Origin: Pyrrhosoma nymphula
Taxonomy: Eukaryota > Arthropoda > Insecta > Odonata > Coenagrionidae
Assembly: GCA_963573305.1 (NCBI GenBank)
Contig: OY754335.1
Coordinates: forward strand, 55,821,985-55,885,984
Reading direction: 5' to 3'
DNA: 64,000 nucleotides
Under the pieces are notes generated by a model. The model did not search any database. It worked only from the letters and a program-made list of their open reading frames with translations, and was not told the DNA's origin. How positions within the stretch are numbered: the first letter of the stretch is position 1; every line of letters begins with the position of its first letter. This document shows, one piece after another, positions 24,690-36,459 of the stretch. Made by a program: the position numbers and the translations under genes.

Positions 24690-27390
24690 GCCAAGTATTT
24701 CCATGCATTCCACTCCTGAGGGCTTCCACGCATTAGTGCTGTATCTAACACCCGCGCGCACGACTGAGTACAATGTTCATTTGAGTAATTTTTGCGATGA
24801 ATCAACGTTTTATTTTTGACTTTTTGCACAAGTTTTGCAAGTTTCAAGTAGGCGTTTATCTCCCATTGAGGTAGAAATAAAATACACATTCGAACATCGC
24901 AAAACAATAACAGACAATATTTAAGTACAAAGAATGCCACAGTGGCTTTAAGGATTATTCTCATCTTCCAAGTCTGCGTATTTTAATGAGTCCAAGCAAG
25001 TTATAATAGCGTTCGCCTATGATTATCATCGTATTTCTTACGGGGGCGGTATTGGCCCGGCATTCGCCCTATTGCGGGCGCGGTCCGATGCTACCTGTGT
25101 CCACACGTGAGTACACAACCTAAGGAAGGACTAAGGAAGTCTATGGTATTGCTTCCTTTCATAGGATCCCAATAAGCCTTTGCTTGCCACCAGGTTGCCT
25201 AAACGGCCGAGTTTCGAAAAACAATTAAGTCTTGGGAAAGTCTCGAAACCAGCAATTTTTGCGTTTACATGCGGTCACAATATCCGCTCGGTTTCCAGAT
25301 CTTCATGGGAAACTCAGAAACCTGAGGGAAATGTATCCTGAAGACTTCCCTTTCCAACCCGTAAATGTTATTCCACAAGTCGCAATGGTCTTATGTGGGG
25401 TGAGATCCACTTTCGTCCCTAAGCCAACCAACTCTTGGCTTCCAAGGCGTAGCTGGGGGATTTTATTATGACATCAAGTGCCCCATAAATTCACGGAAGC
25501 ACCTGATGGTTTTTCAAATGGATCAAGCAACTTAGGAGGCTTGCAAACGCTCTACTTGGGCACTGGGAAAAAGTGAAAGCACAGGGAGTGGTGCTGAATA
25601 CAAAGGATTGATCGAATTAATAAAGGGATTAGAACGTTTGGACAAAGGGTTGTTGAACGCTCCGAGAGCACTTGGCGGTGGAAGATTTTGTAAAGCCACT
25701 ATAATGTAGCTATAACGTATAATTCCACAATTCAGGTAGAGTGGAAACATTCCGTGAGAAATAATGATCAGTCCATTACCCATTCACAAAAAATGGTAGG
25801 AAATGAACGATGATAAGCTAATGGCATTACTTATTTGCGTAACCGTAATTTTGCTATCCTTAAAAAGGCACAGTATTAGGCACAGTATTAAGTCAAAGAG
25901 AGATGATGACAGGTTTTGTACTCACGTCAGCAGTAAACAAAAAAAAAATTGTATGAATGCAATCTACCATATATATACGTCTGGTGTAAGAACACCCGTT
26001 TTTAGAATTATTTCAAATGTCCAAGAGGAAATACATTCAACTTTTACAGTGGACTTTTTTCTTAACTGTTACTCACGCGAGTTTTATGAAGCCAATTACG
26101 TCAACTCAGTGCATTACCATCCGTGAGAGGAATATGGGAATTAATGGAAATATAAAGGTATTATTTTATAAAGGGAAGTAATATTGAGTTTAGGTCATGA
26201 AGTTAATGACCTAAACTCAATATTACTTCCCTATGTATTAAATGTGAGGTAAATATTGTAAACAAGGTAATATTTTAGCCTGTATCAACTCCCCAATGCG
26301 GTAATTTTATGAGGTAATGTAAAACATTATATGATAGCCGTATTGTGCTACTGATTATAACAAAACAAAACATTAAATACATAGGATGACAAATAAAAGA
26401 CGCAACGATACAATAGAGACGATAAAATAAAGGTTCATGAAGTGAAAAATCTCCAATGCTCCATTCCATGAAAAACTTTTTGACGTGTCCGCATGTATTT
26501 ACGCTACTTGAATCTACAGCTGAGGTAAAAGGGCTAGGGTTTACGGGTAGGGTGACGTCTATGCCTCCATGTTGTTTGCAAGGACAAATCATTCATGCAT
26601 TGAGCTAGAATTACGGTGCATATAAACAGCTAGTGATAGCGGTGTAATTATCAAAGAGATATTATTTATTTTACTGCATTTCCCAAACCTGAATTGAGGC
26701 TTCGGCATTATTTATGGGAAAAATTAGGTACTTTATTGATGGAAACGAACAACAAATATCACTTCAGTCGTTCAGTGCTCGTGCAGGCTAGCTAGGATGC
26801 TGCTAACAAATTATCATCATTCATTTAAAACGTATACTTTATAAAACATCGTCTATAAAATGCAATATATAAGAACTGCCTGCGGAAATTTTAAGACGCA
26901 AATTATTCTTCCAGAAAAGTTTCAACATTTAGCAGCATAAACAAGGTCAGTACCACCTGTCTGGAAACTGAAGCGAATCAGTATATTTAAACGGTATTGG
27001 ATGCTGACGTCATTGGTTTACGTCACGTCTCATCACGTCGTTCGATCACATCGTATCGTTAATTGAATCAGCGGAGAAGTGGGCACACAGCATCCATGGC
27101 GGAAGTTGAAAAGAACTTGGGTCCGCGAGAGCACGGCTCCCATCTGGCGAATCCAGCTGGCTTTCCAACTCTCTCCAAATATTTAAAAATAGAAGAAGCC
27201 AAAGAGCAGAATGGGCGGAAGAACACACCGTGAGAGAAATACCTGGACCACTTGAATAATTTCACGCAAACGAGTTCATAGCTATCGCTGGTGATCGCAA
27301 ATACGCAAGATAATAGGTTTGGACTGAATCATTCATAAAAAAGGGTTTAAGCCAAAATTGCCTATTGCCTTACATTATTACGTTCTATCT
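24690..27390. other. Intergenic stretch with one perfect hairpin
   Basis: Contains the 27-bp perfect inverted repeat at 26173-26233. A GC-rich patch near 25030-25100 and an open frame at 25232-25471 were not recognised. Confidence 0.45.
26173..26233. repeat. Perfect 27-bp inverted repeat, 7-bp loop
   Basis: 26173-26199 and 26207-26233 are exact reverse complements, with loop GAAGTTA. The arms start with AGGGAAGTAATATTGAG. Confidence 0.9.
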
Positions 27391-27465
27391 TGTAGCGGCC
27401 GCCAGGCTAGTGATGTGCTGGCCTTGTAAATCAAGGCTGAGGGTTCGCATCTCACCAAGGTTTCT
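27391..27465 (+). repeat. tRNA-derived SINE fragment
   Basis: GCCAGGCTAGTGATGTGCTG (A-box region) and GAGGGTTCGCATCTC (B box), about 45 bases apart. Confidence 0.55.
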
Positions 27466-28224
27466 TATAATTCATCTTCTTCATTCTTATCATCTTCCAT
27501 ATAATTGTTATAACTACACTAACTATCATGTTAACTTCATAGTGCATAAGCTTCATAACGTGGACATTACTGATGCAAATACATATATTTCCTGATTGTA
27601 CATATTTCCACTGACTAAGTTCAAACTGCTGAACTCACATCCTTTTACTGTTAACTTGGCTATATTTTCTACCACATGAAATTTTATTTTCTATATTTCA
27701 TGGTACACGTTCATTGTCTGTTTTTTGATCTATCACGCAACAAGAAGTTGGAAGTCTTTAGTCCCAGTATCGCCCCACATAGTGGAGTCATTTATTCATC
27801 GATATTGATCTTGGACGTCCAGCTTTACTTAGGAATAAGACCTAAAGTTAAACGCTAATATAACATCATCACTGAGGTTGCCAAGGCTCGAATTGGGCTG
27901 TAGTGCCAAAGATGGATGGATAACATCATCACATATATTATAGCCTAAGCGGTTGGAGCACCTATAACTCAAGACTCAGCTCTATATCAATTAACTATTA
28001 CCTCCTTCTTCCTCTCAATGCAATTAACATACCTATATTTTTCATACCTCTTACGCTCTTGCATCAAGCATTCTCCTATTGCCACCAATGAGAATCCACT
28101 ACCTCTAATAATCTCCTAAATCTACCAGCTTAGAATTTCTTCCTGCAACTTCCTCACTTCCCCATACACACATAAGCTACGAATCTTAAGACTTCCTTCA
28201 AGAAAGTAAACGCTGGACAAAAGT

Positions 28225-28350
28225 CTTCACTTTTCCACATGGACGTAAATATTCTATGGAGGAAAAACCATCCGCCGTGACCGGGACTCGAGCCCGGGAT
28301 CCTTCTATATCGCGCCCAGTGCTTAAGCAACCGATCTACCGAGGCGTCCA
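28225..28350 (-). repeat. tRNA-derived SINE
   Basis: The minus strand reads TGGACGCCTCGGTAGATCGG, then GGGCTCGAGTCCCGGTCA and a tail like the one at 11205. It is the same family as the SINE inserted at 11059. A further plus-strand tail fragment (TCGGTCAAGGAGGATAATTT) lies at 28437-28456. Confidence 0.7.
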
Positions 28351-28489
28351 TAGCCTCTTGTGGATTTTTGTGGGCTTCAAATGAGCAAGGTAGGAGATAT
28401 ATCGTTGAGCTTCCAAGAAGCTCCGGGTTTCGTTCTCGGTCAAGGAGGATAATTTTTTCATTTGTGGAATAGAGCCTTAAAGAGCAAAG

Positions 28490-30840
28490 GTGGTGTAAGT
28501 TAGATTTTTGCCATATTATTTACTTAGGTAAGCAGAAGCATTCCTCTACCTGTATTCTATTTTGTGCTTGAGTGATGTGAGTCTATCTTCAGCGTTTTGA
28601 CTCAAGAAATAAGCACTTAAGGTTTATTTGTAAATTCAGTTTTACGCCTCATTTTCCAAAATCTTTCACCTTTTTGTGGCATTTTGACTCACACCATTCT
28701 AGCTCTCGACGGTAAAATTTTCGTACTTACACACGCACTTGCGGTCGACACCATAAAAGTAAAACCGCGGCTAGTTCGCGGCATACTCTATATCTCCTTT
28801 CATTTTTACACGAATACATCCGGTGGTGTAAGCTCCGCACTTAGATGTTTAGCCGCTGGACTCGTTACTCCATCGATGGTTATTTGCGACGGTCTCCGAG
28901 GACGAACGGAATCGTAATGACGACGGAAGCGCAAACAAAAAAAAACGAGTCGAACTCAATCGAAGGGAGAAAGTGGCCGGCCCCGAAAAAAATAAAGAGC
29001 TCCACAACCGATCTCGCAGGCTGCGGAAACGGAAAGTGCGTCGGGAGGCACAAAAGAAAAAGATCCCTCCGGGGAAGGAATCCGAACAGAGAGATTGAAA
29101 CACCGGATTAAAGTGAACGAAATCATTTGGTGGTTCAGATGACGTTCGCTTTTTCTAACTGCGACTTTTTTCCGTGGGAAATATGGAACAACAACTACGC
29201 ATACAGTTTGCATGCGTGATGAGATGATGGGAAATTGAACCGTTCTTCTCTTGGCTACTCAATTACACATTTGTCGTTTCCACACATTTCTACATACTCC
29301 ATTGTGTCGATGAATACACGGGACATTCAAGGAAAAGGAAATGAATTTCAAGAAACAGCAATTTCACCCGCAACGTGATGACTAATCCAAGAAAAGGAGT
29401 GAATAGGTAAAATTAAATGGATTGAAAAATACGTTAATTTCAGCATAAAGTCTCATATATATGGTGTCATTATAGACAGAAATTTTGGCAGTACAAATCC
29501 TAGTAGAATCATTTGATTTTTCTTTACATTAATTTGTTGGTTATTTGAATAAGTGTGCCCAGGAGACGCTACTCACCGGTATGAGAAATTTAGCTCCCTA
29601 CCACGTTTGTAAAATAAATAGCTCAATCACAATTTAGGCGGGGTAAAATTATAAAAATAATTAAGGGAACGTTTTTAAAATTATAAGTAGAATTCTCGCA
29701 AATATTAATTACTTGCTCAGACTGAATTTAATACAAAGAGGTATCGAAAAAATTATGCGAATTTCCGACCGAAACGAAATCATAGCAGACAAATCTCATC
29801 ACCCCAAGTATTCTTCTTTCAAACAAACATTTTTCTGACCAGTGAATTCAACTTTATAGGGAATATCTAGAATCAAATTATCCCAGACTACCGTGCACAA
29901 ATTCGATTCCCACCTCTTCAGCATTTAATAGACTGGTTTACACATTTGTGACATGAATTCAAGATTTAAAAGAAACTAAGTAAAATTCACCCTAAAGCTA
30001 TCCAACATATAAAATATCACTAAGTGGAAAAATAAAGTTACCTACCTATGGTGAAGCATTTTAAATGACATTAGGCTAAGTGCTCGAGTATGAACCACTT
30101 TCCTATGGTTGGGAGAGCATTAACCCGTGATGGAATTAAAATTGATACTAATCACCTCATACCTATTTTCGAAAAAAATAATCAGAGTGGTGACCAAACA
30201 GGTCATGGTTAGCCCGTGAAAGGACGTCAAGGCGAGTCAGTTAATGAACTTTAAATCATTCAAGCAGGATCGAATCAATAACCATTAGCAGGCTTTCACA
30301 AAACTGAAGAGCGTCTCAAAAATGCTCGATCGAGAGGAGAGCAAAAAAAAACTTTGGTATTTCGCTTCCATTACTTTTCCAGACGTGACCCACTGTCCCA
30401 TCAACAAATCTAAAAGCGAGAATTTTCATAGCATTTCAAGGAATATATAAAGAAAACTCACTTAGAGGAGTCTCCTCTTATTCCGAAATGGAAACGAAAG
30501 CGAAACTCGATGTTAATTCATGAGCAATTTATAACGCTGTCCGGCAGTCATTTATTCGCCGTCGAAAGGAGCAGTTTTCCCCCTAAGGTCGGTTCATATA
30601 TCCGAGCAAAAGATTACGACTTTCTCTGACAATGAGACTAAGCGGAAATAAAAGAAAGTGTGACCCTGGGCTCGGAGACTTCGAGAGAATTCTTTATAAC
30701 CGCATTATTTCCTGCGACAAGTTTTTTTCTTTCTTTCTCTTCAGCCGAGCGAAAGTACGGAGCAACTTACGCCGCGACAGCTCCTTATCAACTCTACCTC
30801 CTGCAGTCAATTCCACGATCGTTAGTGAACTCGCACAGTG
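28490..30840. other. Intergenic stretch without recognisable features
   Basis: The GC-richer part (28700-29110) has overlapping open frames on both strands but no recognisable protein. The rest is AT-rich. Confidence 0.45.
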
Positions 30841-30849
30841 TACTTACAG

Positions 30850-31753
30850 TAGGCCTGTGCGATTATCGAAATAAATTGATATGGATCAATTATATGAATT
30901 ATTGAAAATGTGGTCGATTCAATTGTCGGGAATTGAAGAAATGACAATTAATTGAAGTCATTCAATGAATCGACAGAGGTAAATAAATTGACATCGAAAT
31001 GGATGTCAATTAATTGCCATTGCTCAATTAATTGACATCGACCAATTAATTAACAGACTCAATTGGATCAAGCTTTTCAAACGCTTTTCTTTGGAAATGA
31101 GAAGAATGAAATAACTAATTTGAAAAACTATAAATAAATTCAATTCATTCAAAATAATTCAAAAAGCGATTTTTTGAGATCCTCAGCGTTTTTATCCGAC
31201 AGACACTGGCATGTGTCGGTGATATTGTTCCCACCGAGACTGAACAACCTCTCGGAAGCGGTGCTAGTTGCCGGGATAGCTAGATATCTTCTAGCTAACT
31301 TCTGGAGGGGTAGGTGGTGGCCCTCTCCCGCCACTACGGCGACCTCCATCCACACGTTTAGAATGTCCCTGAACCAAACAATTTCCTCCCTGAAGATCTC
31401 CTGTGTGGTAGCAGGAGGGCGAGGCCAAGCCTAGCCGAGGCCTGCTCCATCCTGATCACGCCGAGCCGAGCGCTGAGGGAGAGCGAGCAGCAAGCATCAG
31501 CAGCGTCGGCCATCAGCCGGCGTCGAGCAAAAGCGAACAAGTTTAAACGTGCAATTTGCAATCTATAGCGATTTATTAACCATCAATTAATCGATTATTG
31601 GAAAATAATTGTGAATTGAACAACAACTGACACTTGAAAAAAACTGACCATCGAGTCAATTACCGCAATCGACATCGATGTGCTGAAATAATCGATCAAT
31701 TGTAAAAGTAATTGAATCGACGACTCAACTAATCGAATAATCTCACAGGCCTA
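30850..31753 (-). mobile_element. hAT-family transposon remnant with TIRs and 8-bp target duplication
   Basis: The 904-bp element is bounded by inverted TAGGCCTGTG ends. The flanks ACTTACAG (30842-30849) and ACTCACAG (31754-31761) form an 8-bp target duplication with one mismatch, the size typical of hAT elements. On the minus strand, 31149 to about 31395 encodes a hAT C-terminal dimerisation segment, including YLAIPATSTASERLFS. The rest of the transposase is missing, so it is non-autonomous. The interior near both ends repeats ATTAATTGACATCGA-like words. Confidence 0.85.
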
Positions 31754-31879
31754 ACTCACAGACCGTGCAAATGAGAACCCACGCAAGCCCCGAGGCAAGC
31801 ATGTTAGTCTCGCGAGAAATTTCAGCCGCGATATCTTTATTTCCCGTCTCCATCCGGCGATTTAGATCAAATTTCAATG

Positions 31880-32010
31880 ACAAGGGAAAAGCCATTCGTC
31901 ATGGGGAAATACTTGGCCGAGTATTTCAGGAATTTTTTCCCACCTCGCAAGTGATGACAAGGAGAAATGGCAGTTGAAAATGCAAACACCACTCAATTAT
32001 AGACTCAGGA
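31880..32010 (+). repeat. Dispersed repeat, copy 1
   Basis: Shares ATACTTGGC, GAGTATTTCAGGA and neighbouring blocks with 33175-33295, over about 120 bp of imperfect match. Confidence 0.55.
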
Positions 32011-32074
32011 GTATTTAACTGGAAGATAGAATGAGATTCCATGGTTTCAAGCTCAACTATGTGGAAGTTGAATT

Positions 32075-32231
32075 TCACAAATGAAAAAGTAACTTGGTTT
32101 CCTTGCACAGATTTATTTTCCTCGTACAACATGTTTCGACACAGCGGTGTCATCATCAGCGCTGTGTCGAAACATATTGTACCAGGAAAATAAATCTGTG
32201 AAAGGAAACCGAGTTACTTTTTCATTTGTGA
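32075..32231. mobile_element. Foldback element with Penelope-like hairpin at its centre
   Basis: Arms 32075-32146 and 32160-32231 are near-perfect reverse complements around a 13-bp spacer GTGTCATCATCAG. The minus strand of the centre reads CTGATGA, U, GACAC...GTGTC, GAAAC. Confidence 0.75.
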
Positions 32232-32984
32232 CAGAATGAGGTGTTTGCATCGAATAAGTTTTCCTGAAAAAAAACCTTAACATCGTGTAGAGAATTGAAC
32301 GAGGATTATGAAAAATGAAGTTTATGTGGTGTAAAATGCATAGTAATGTTGAAGCAGCACAAAGAAAATCGCTAAAATACTGAAGATAATAGCGGAGCGA
32401 GATACCCTTTGTGACGTCATTAACCCGTATCCAAGGCGGTGGGCCCCGCGGACATGACCTTAAACAGATGCACAGTGGTACTGTCGGTGGTAGGGGGCAC
32501 GGCCGGATCTGACCACTGTGTCAAGCTCTACACTTATGGATATATTATGTGATGGGTTAATAATGAGAGACTCAAGCTTAACATGTGTCTACACTAATGG
32601 TGTCTAACTAACACTAATGGCGTCTAATGGTTTGGAAAACTGCCTATAATTCTATGTCGTCTGCATGGATGCAAATTACTAGTTAGATGACTCGAATGAC
32701 TCGCATATTCTTTTATTTTTCAAAATATTTGAAGAATCTTTCAAATGAAGGCCGCGAATTCAGCTTATACGGCGAGGAATATCCAGGAATACGAGCAAGA
32801 ACGTTACGACCGGTTTGAGGGCGGCCATATTGAAAGCTATCTTTAAGCAGCTATAAATAACGCAAATGGCACCCAGATGAAGTTCTAACACATGTTTTCA
32901 TGTCCTGGTCATCATTTAGTTTCATAGGTCTCAGGAAAAACCACGCAAACACCCCATTAGCGTTCTATTCAATGAGGAATCTTT

Positions 32985-33060
32985 TCACTCTCAATCAGGT
33001 TGGTATGGTGGCTTTAATTACGGTAGTATTGCAGAATTTTTATTGGAACCCTCATGTTAC
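32985..33060 (+). repeat. SINE head fragment
   Basis: CAGGTTGGTATGGTGGCTTT resembles the A-box region of the SINEs at 33360 and 34745. No B box is preserved. Confidence 0.35.
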
Positions 33061-33174
33061 TTAAGTACTACGTGGATGATTGACTATTTGATGCGCGATT
33101 TGTGGGAGTGACGTCACTATTAGACCATTTTTCCTCAAAACAGTTACACATTTTCACTGAATATGCAAGAGGAA

Positions 33175-33295
33175 AGCTATTCGTGATGGAAAATACTTGG
33201 CGAAGTATTTCAGGATTATCTTACAGCCTGCAAGCAAAGAAAATGAAGAACAGTAGTTACGAATACAAAAATCACTAGATTGAACTCGGAAGTAC
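33175..33295 (+). repeat. Dispersed repeat, copy 2
   Basis: Imperfect match to 31880-32010 in the same orientation (GAAAATACTTGGCGAAGTAT). Boundaries are not resolved. Confidence 0.55.
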
Positions 33296-33349
33296 TAAAT
33301 ACTTTGGTAGGTAGAATTTGGGTTCTTTTCAAAGGAAATATTTTCACTC

Positions 33350-33430
33350 GGGATCAAGGTTGCTTGGTGGCTAGAATTATGCCTATCCATTCTGAGGGCT
33401 TGGATTTGAATCTTGGGAGAGAGTGAGATT
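33350..33430 (+). repeat. tRNA-derived SINE, degenerate
   Basis: GGTTGCTTGGTGGCTAGAAT, then TGAGGGCTTGGATTTGAATC at the B-box position; same family as 34735-34830. Confidence 0.5.
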
Positions 33431-34734
33431 ATTTATAGGAATCCGAGCTTCTCCCCAACTTTACTCCAATCCTCATGTGATTCTTATCTCATCTTTCTAT
33501 TCACCAATTCTTAATGGCACAAATCACCTCAGTTTCCGGTTGTCATCCTTAGTGAAAAAGACAAAAGTATCTACTATGCATCAGTAGCAAGGGGTAACGA
33601 GAAATATTTCCGCGTCGATGTCTACAAAATGATGGCAGCATGTGGTTGACGCATTGGTAAAAATAATTGAAACATACGTAAGTGGTTAGCTCAAATAGAA
33701 TTAGATAAGATAATGTGTAAGAAATTTGCTGGAATAAAATTTCCTTTTAATGCGGATTGTCAAGCACAAAATCCCTTGTCTCGATTTTTAACAACCATTT
33801 TGTTTGCTAATGTGATAGCAAAATCATTAATTTTATAAACGAATGCTATTTAGTATCGCAAATAGGATTTTGCGGTGTACTCTCATGATATTTATGATTT
33901 AGGGAACCAAGTTTTATAATTTTTCCGTCACTAAAAAATTCTAAAAAAATGGGTGCTCTTTAAGAAAACATGGCCTAATGATTCTCATGTGGAAAAAATA
34001 GGTTTTATGAGATCTAAGAACACATCTAGTGACTGACTTTCTATCGCAGCAAAAAAAAGAACTACCCCCACGTATTTACACGCGAATTAACAGTATAAGT
34101 ACGCCGAGACATAATTTTTTAACTAATTACACAGGTTACTCAAGATTGGTGGTTAGACAATCAGGGCAGGGAGAAACTAGAGCATACGTGTATTAAGAAG
34201 TCCCGTTAGCCCGTCACAGCATATAATGTGCGATGGGAACGGCGAGATATAAAGGTCATTGCAAAGAATAAGGAAAGAATGTATGTTTTCAGGGAAAAGA
34301 AAACGGATTGCACTCTTGAATTAAGGGAGAGAATCCTCCGGCAAACAGCCTCTGCACGCTTCGCCCATCGGTGTAATGAGCGTGACAGTGGGAGCTAAAC
34401 AAGGCTTCACCTACCAGAGAGTCATTTGCGAGGCTAGGCCGGATACCACGTCTATTGCCTCACTTTTCTCCAGGGCTCCGAGTCACGGCTCCTCAAAAAA
34501 GCGCGCGGTATCGGCGTGCGGACGTCCATTCGGACGGAATAAATGAGTCAACGCTCTCTGCGATGAACTGAAAAAACTGCTGACCCTTTGGATACGTGAT
34601 ATTTTGCTCTCCTCTCTTTGAACGTATCCACGGACGCCAATTAGTTCATTTTTTCCTACATCTTTGAGACGAGGGAAAACACTGACTTGCACAAATTAAT
34701 GTTTTTTTTTCAGCTAAAAACTGTCACAATCTTC

Positions 34735-34830
34735 TATAAGACCGGGTCGGTGTGGTGGATAGAGTTCTGGTTTCCCATTCTGAGAATCTAGTTTCGAATA
34801 CCAGATATGGTGTACATTTTTCAAAGGAAT
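34735..34830 (+). repeat. tRNA-derived SINE
   Basis: GGGTCGGTGTGGTGGATAGA (A box), then CTAGTTTCGAATACC (B box) at tRNA-like spacing, followed by a T-rich spacer. Confidence 0.6.
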
Positions 34831-34954
34831 CCCGATCCACTGAAAAATCTCCCACTATTATATGGAGAACAAACACTTCAAGGGAAGTTCTCCGTCCGTC
34901 GAATGAGAGGCTAAAGCCCTGGTCTTCTAATCATCTTTCATACAAAGTAAGCCA

Positions 34955-35360
34955 ATGCCACACCGGGTTTCTCTTTTCCTTAAATTATCCTTCCTTACCA
35001 CACAACCAATCACTAGAAAAGCAGACCAGAAAAGATTAGAAGCATTCAAAACCAGGTATTGGAGGAGGAGGTTGATTATCAAATGGACGGATAAAATGAG
35101 AAATGAAGAAGTATACAGAAGAGTAGAAGAGGAAAGGACTATTTGGCACTCTATACAGAAAAGAAGAAGCAGATGGATTGGACACACCTTTAGGTTCAAT
35201 GGGTTTGTAGAAATATAGTTGAAGGAAAAATAGAGGGATAAGTCCCAAGAGGAAGGCCAAGGTGGTAGATGCATCGACCTAATAAAGAGTAAACTTCTTA
35301 CGTATAAACAACTACTAGGGAGTAAGGGAGCTGGCATTAGATAGGAACGGCTGTATGGTT
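34955..35360 (+). mobile_element. Non-LTR retrotransposon 3' fragment (reverse transcriptase C-terminus)
   Basis: The frame includes RLEAFKTRYWRRRLIIKWTD, then MRNEEVYRRVEEERTIW and RWIGHTFRFNG, the typical C-terminal block of arthropod LINE reverse transcriptases. Stops follow in LKEK*RDKSQEEGQG, where an intact copy would have a basic R/G-rich run. Pseudogenic. Confidence 0.8.
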
Positions 35361-35362
35361 GC

Positions 35363-36124
35363 AGTAAACCAATCTTAGGAATGGACGACCGATGAACAAA
35401 TACAACCACCCATCCTGGAGAAAATTACTTCAGCTGCCAGTCGCCTTCCCAAATAGCTAAACAGCCTACTGCAAGATTCACTAATGAAATACTTTAACAT
35501 TTCCTACAGAAAAAAATTCTCTGCTACTTCCGGATCCAAATGTATTCGTTCTCATGGCAATACTCAGGGAAATTCATTCGCTATAATTTCGGCTGAGATG
35601 AATATATTTATTTACGTAACCTATCAGGAGGCGCTTAGCAATAGGAGGGAACTGACGGATCGGGGACCTTGAATAAGAATGCAAAGGCAAGGTTGGCAAA
35701 GAGTTTAATATGGAGTGCAAAATTGTATGGTGCAGAAACCTGTAGTAAACCAATCTTAGGAATGGACGACCGATGAACAAATACAACCACCCATCCTGGA
35801 GAAAATTACTTCAGCTGCCAGTCACCTTCCCAAATAGCTAAACAGCCTACTGCAAGATTCACTAATGAAATACTTTAACATTTCCTACAGAAAAAAATTC
35901 TCTGCTACTTCCGGATCCAAATGTATTCGTTCTCATGGCAATACTCAGGGAAATTCATTCGCTATAATTTCGGCTGAGATGAATATATTTATTTACGTAA
36001 CCTATCAGGAGGCGCTTAGCAATAGGAGGGAACTGACGGATCGGGGACCTTGAATAAGAATGCAAAGGCAAGGTTGGCAAAGAGTTTAATATGGAGTGCA
36101 AAATTGTATGGTGCAGAAACCTGT
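35363..36124 (+). repeat. Tandem duplication, 381-bp unit
   Basis: 35363-35743 and 35744-36124 are almost identical; the only difference I found is G at 35443 against A at 35824. The unit carries the LINE 3' region and the first part of the next LINE fragment. Confidence 0.92.
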
Positions 36125-36450
36125 AGTCTTAAAAAAAGACGAAAATAGGCTGCAGGCGTTTGAGATGAGGGTGTGGAGGAGAATAGAGAAGGTGCGGGGG
36201 ACAGAAAGGTAGATGAACGAGGAAAGTGCTTGATACGGTGAGTGAAGAGAGGAAACATCAGGAGAAGACTAGGAGGAGGCATAGTAGGTGGTTGGAAGAG
36301 GTAATAAGGGATGCTGAAGGCCGTGATAGAGGGGAGGATGGAAAATAAGCGGGGAATGGGAATAAAGAGATTATTGGCTTCATGGATGGGATGAAGAGAG
36401 ATAGGACGTATACTGAGATGGAGAAAGAAATCGTGAGATAGGGGCTACCT
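36040..36450 (+). mobile_element. Non-LTR retrotransposon fragment, frameshifted
   Basis: KARLAKSLIWSAKLYGAET is followed, after a frameshift, by RLQAFEMRVWRRIEKVRGTE, and later FMDGMKRDRTYTEMEKE. These are successive blocks of a LINE reverse transcriptase C-terminus. Several stops. Confidence 0.75.
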
Positions 36451-36459
36451 GTTAAAATA

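Noticed and set aside
28262..28350. Possible functional tRNA gene on the minus strand
   Set aside because: Acceptor stem halves do not pair and the same tail follows other SINE copies.
32400..32530. GC-rich segment with repeated GTGGT words
   Set aside because: Looked transposon-like, but no ends, duplications or coding similarity could be seen.
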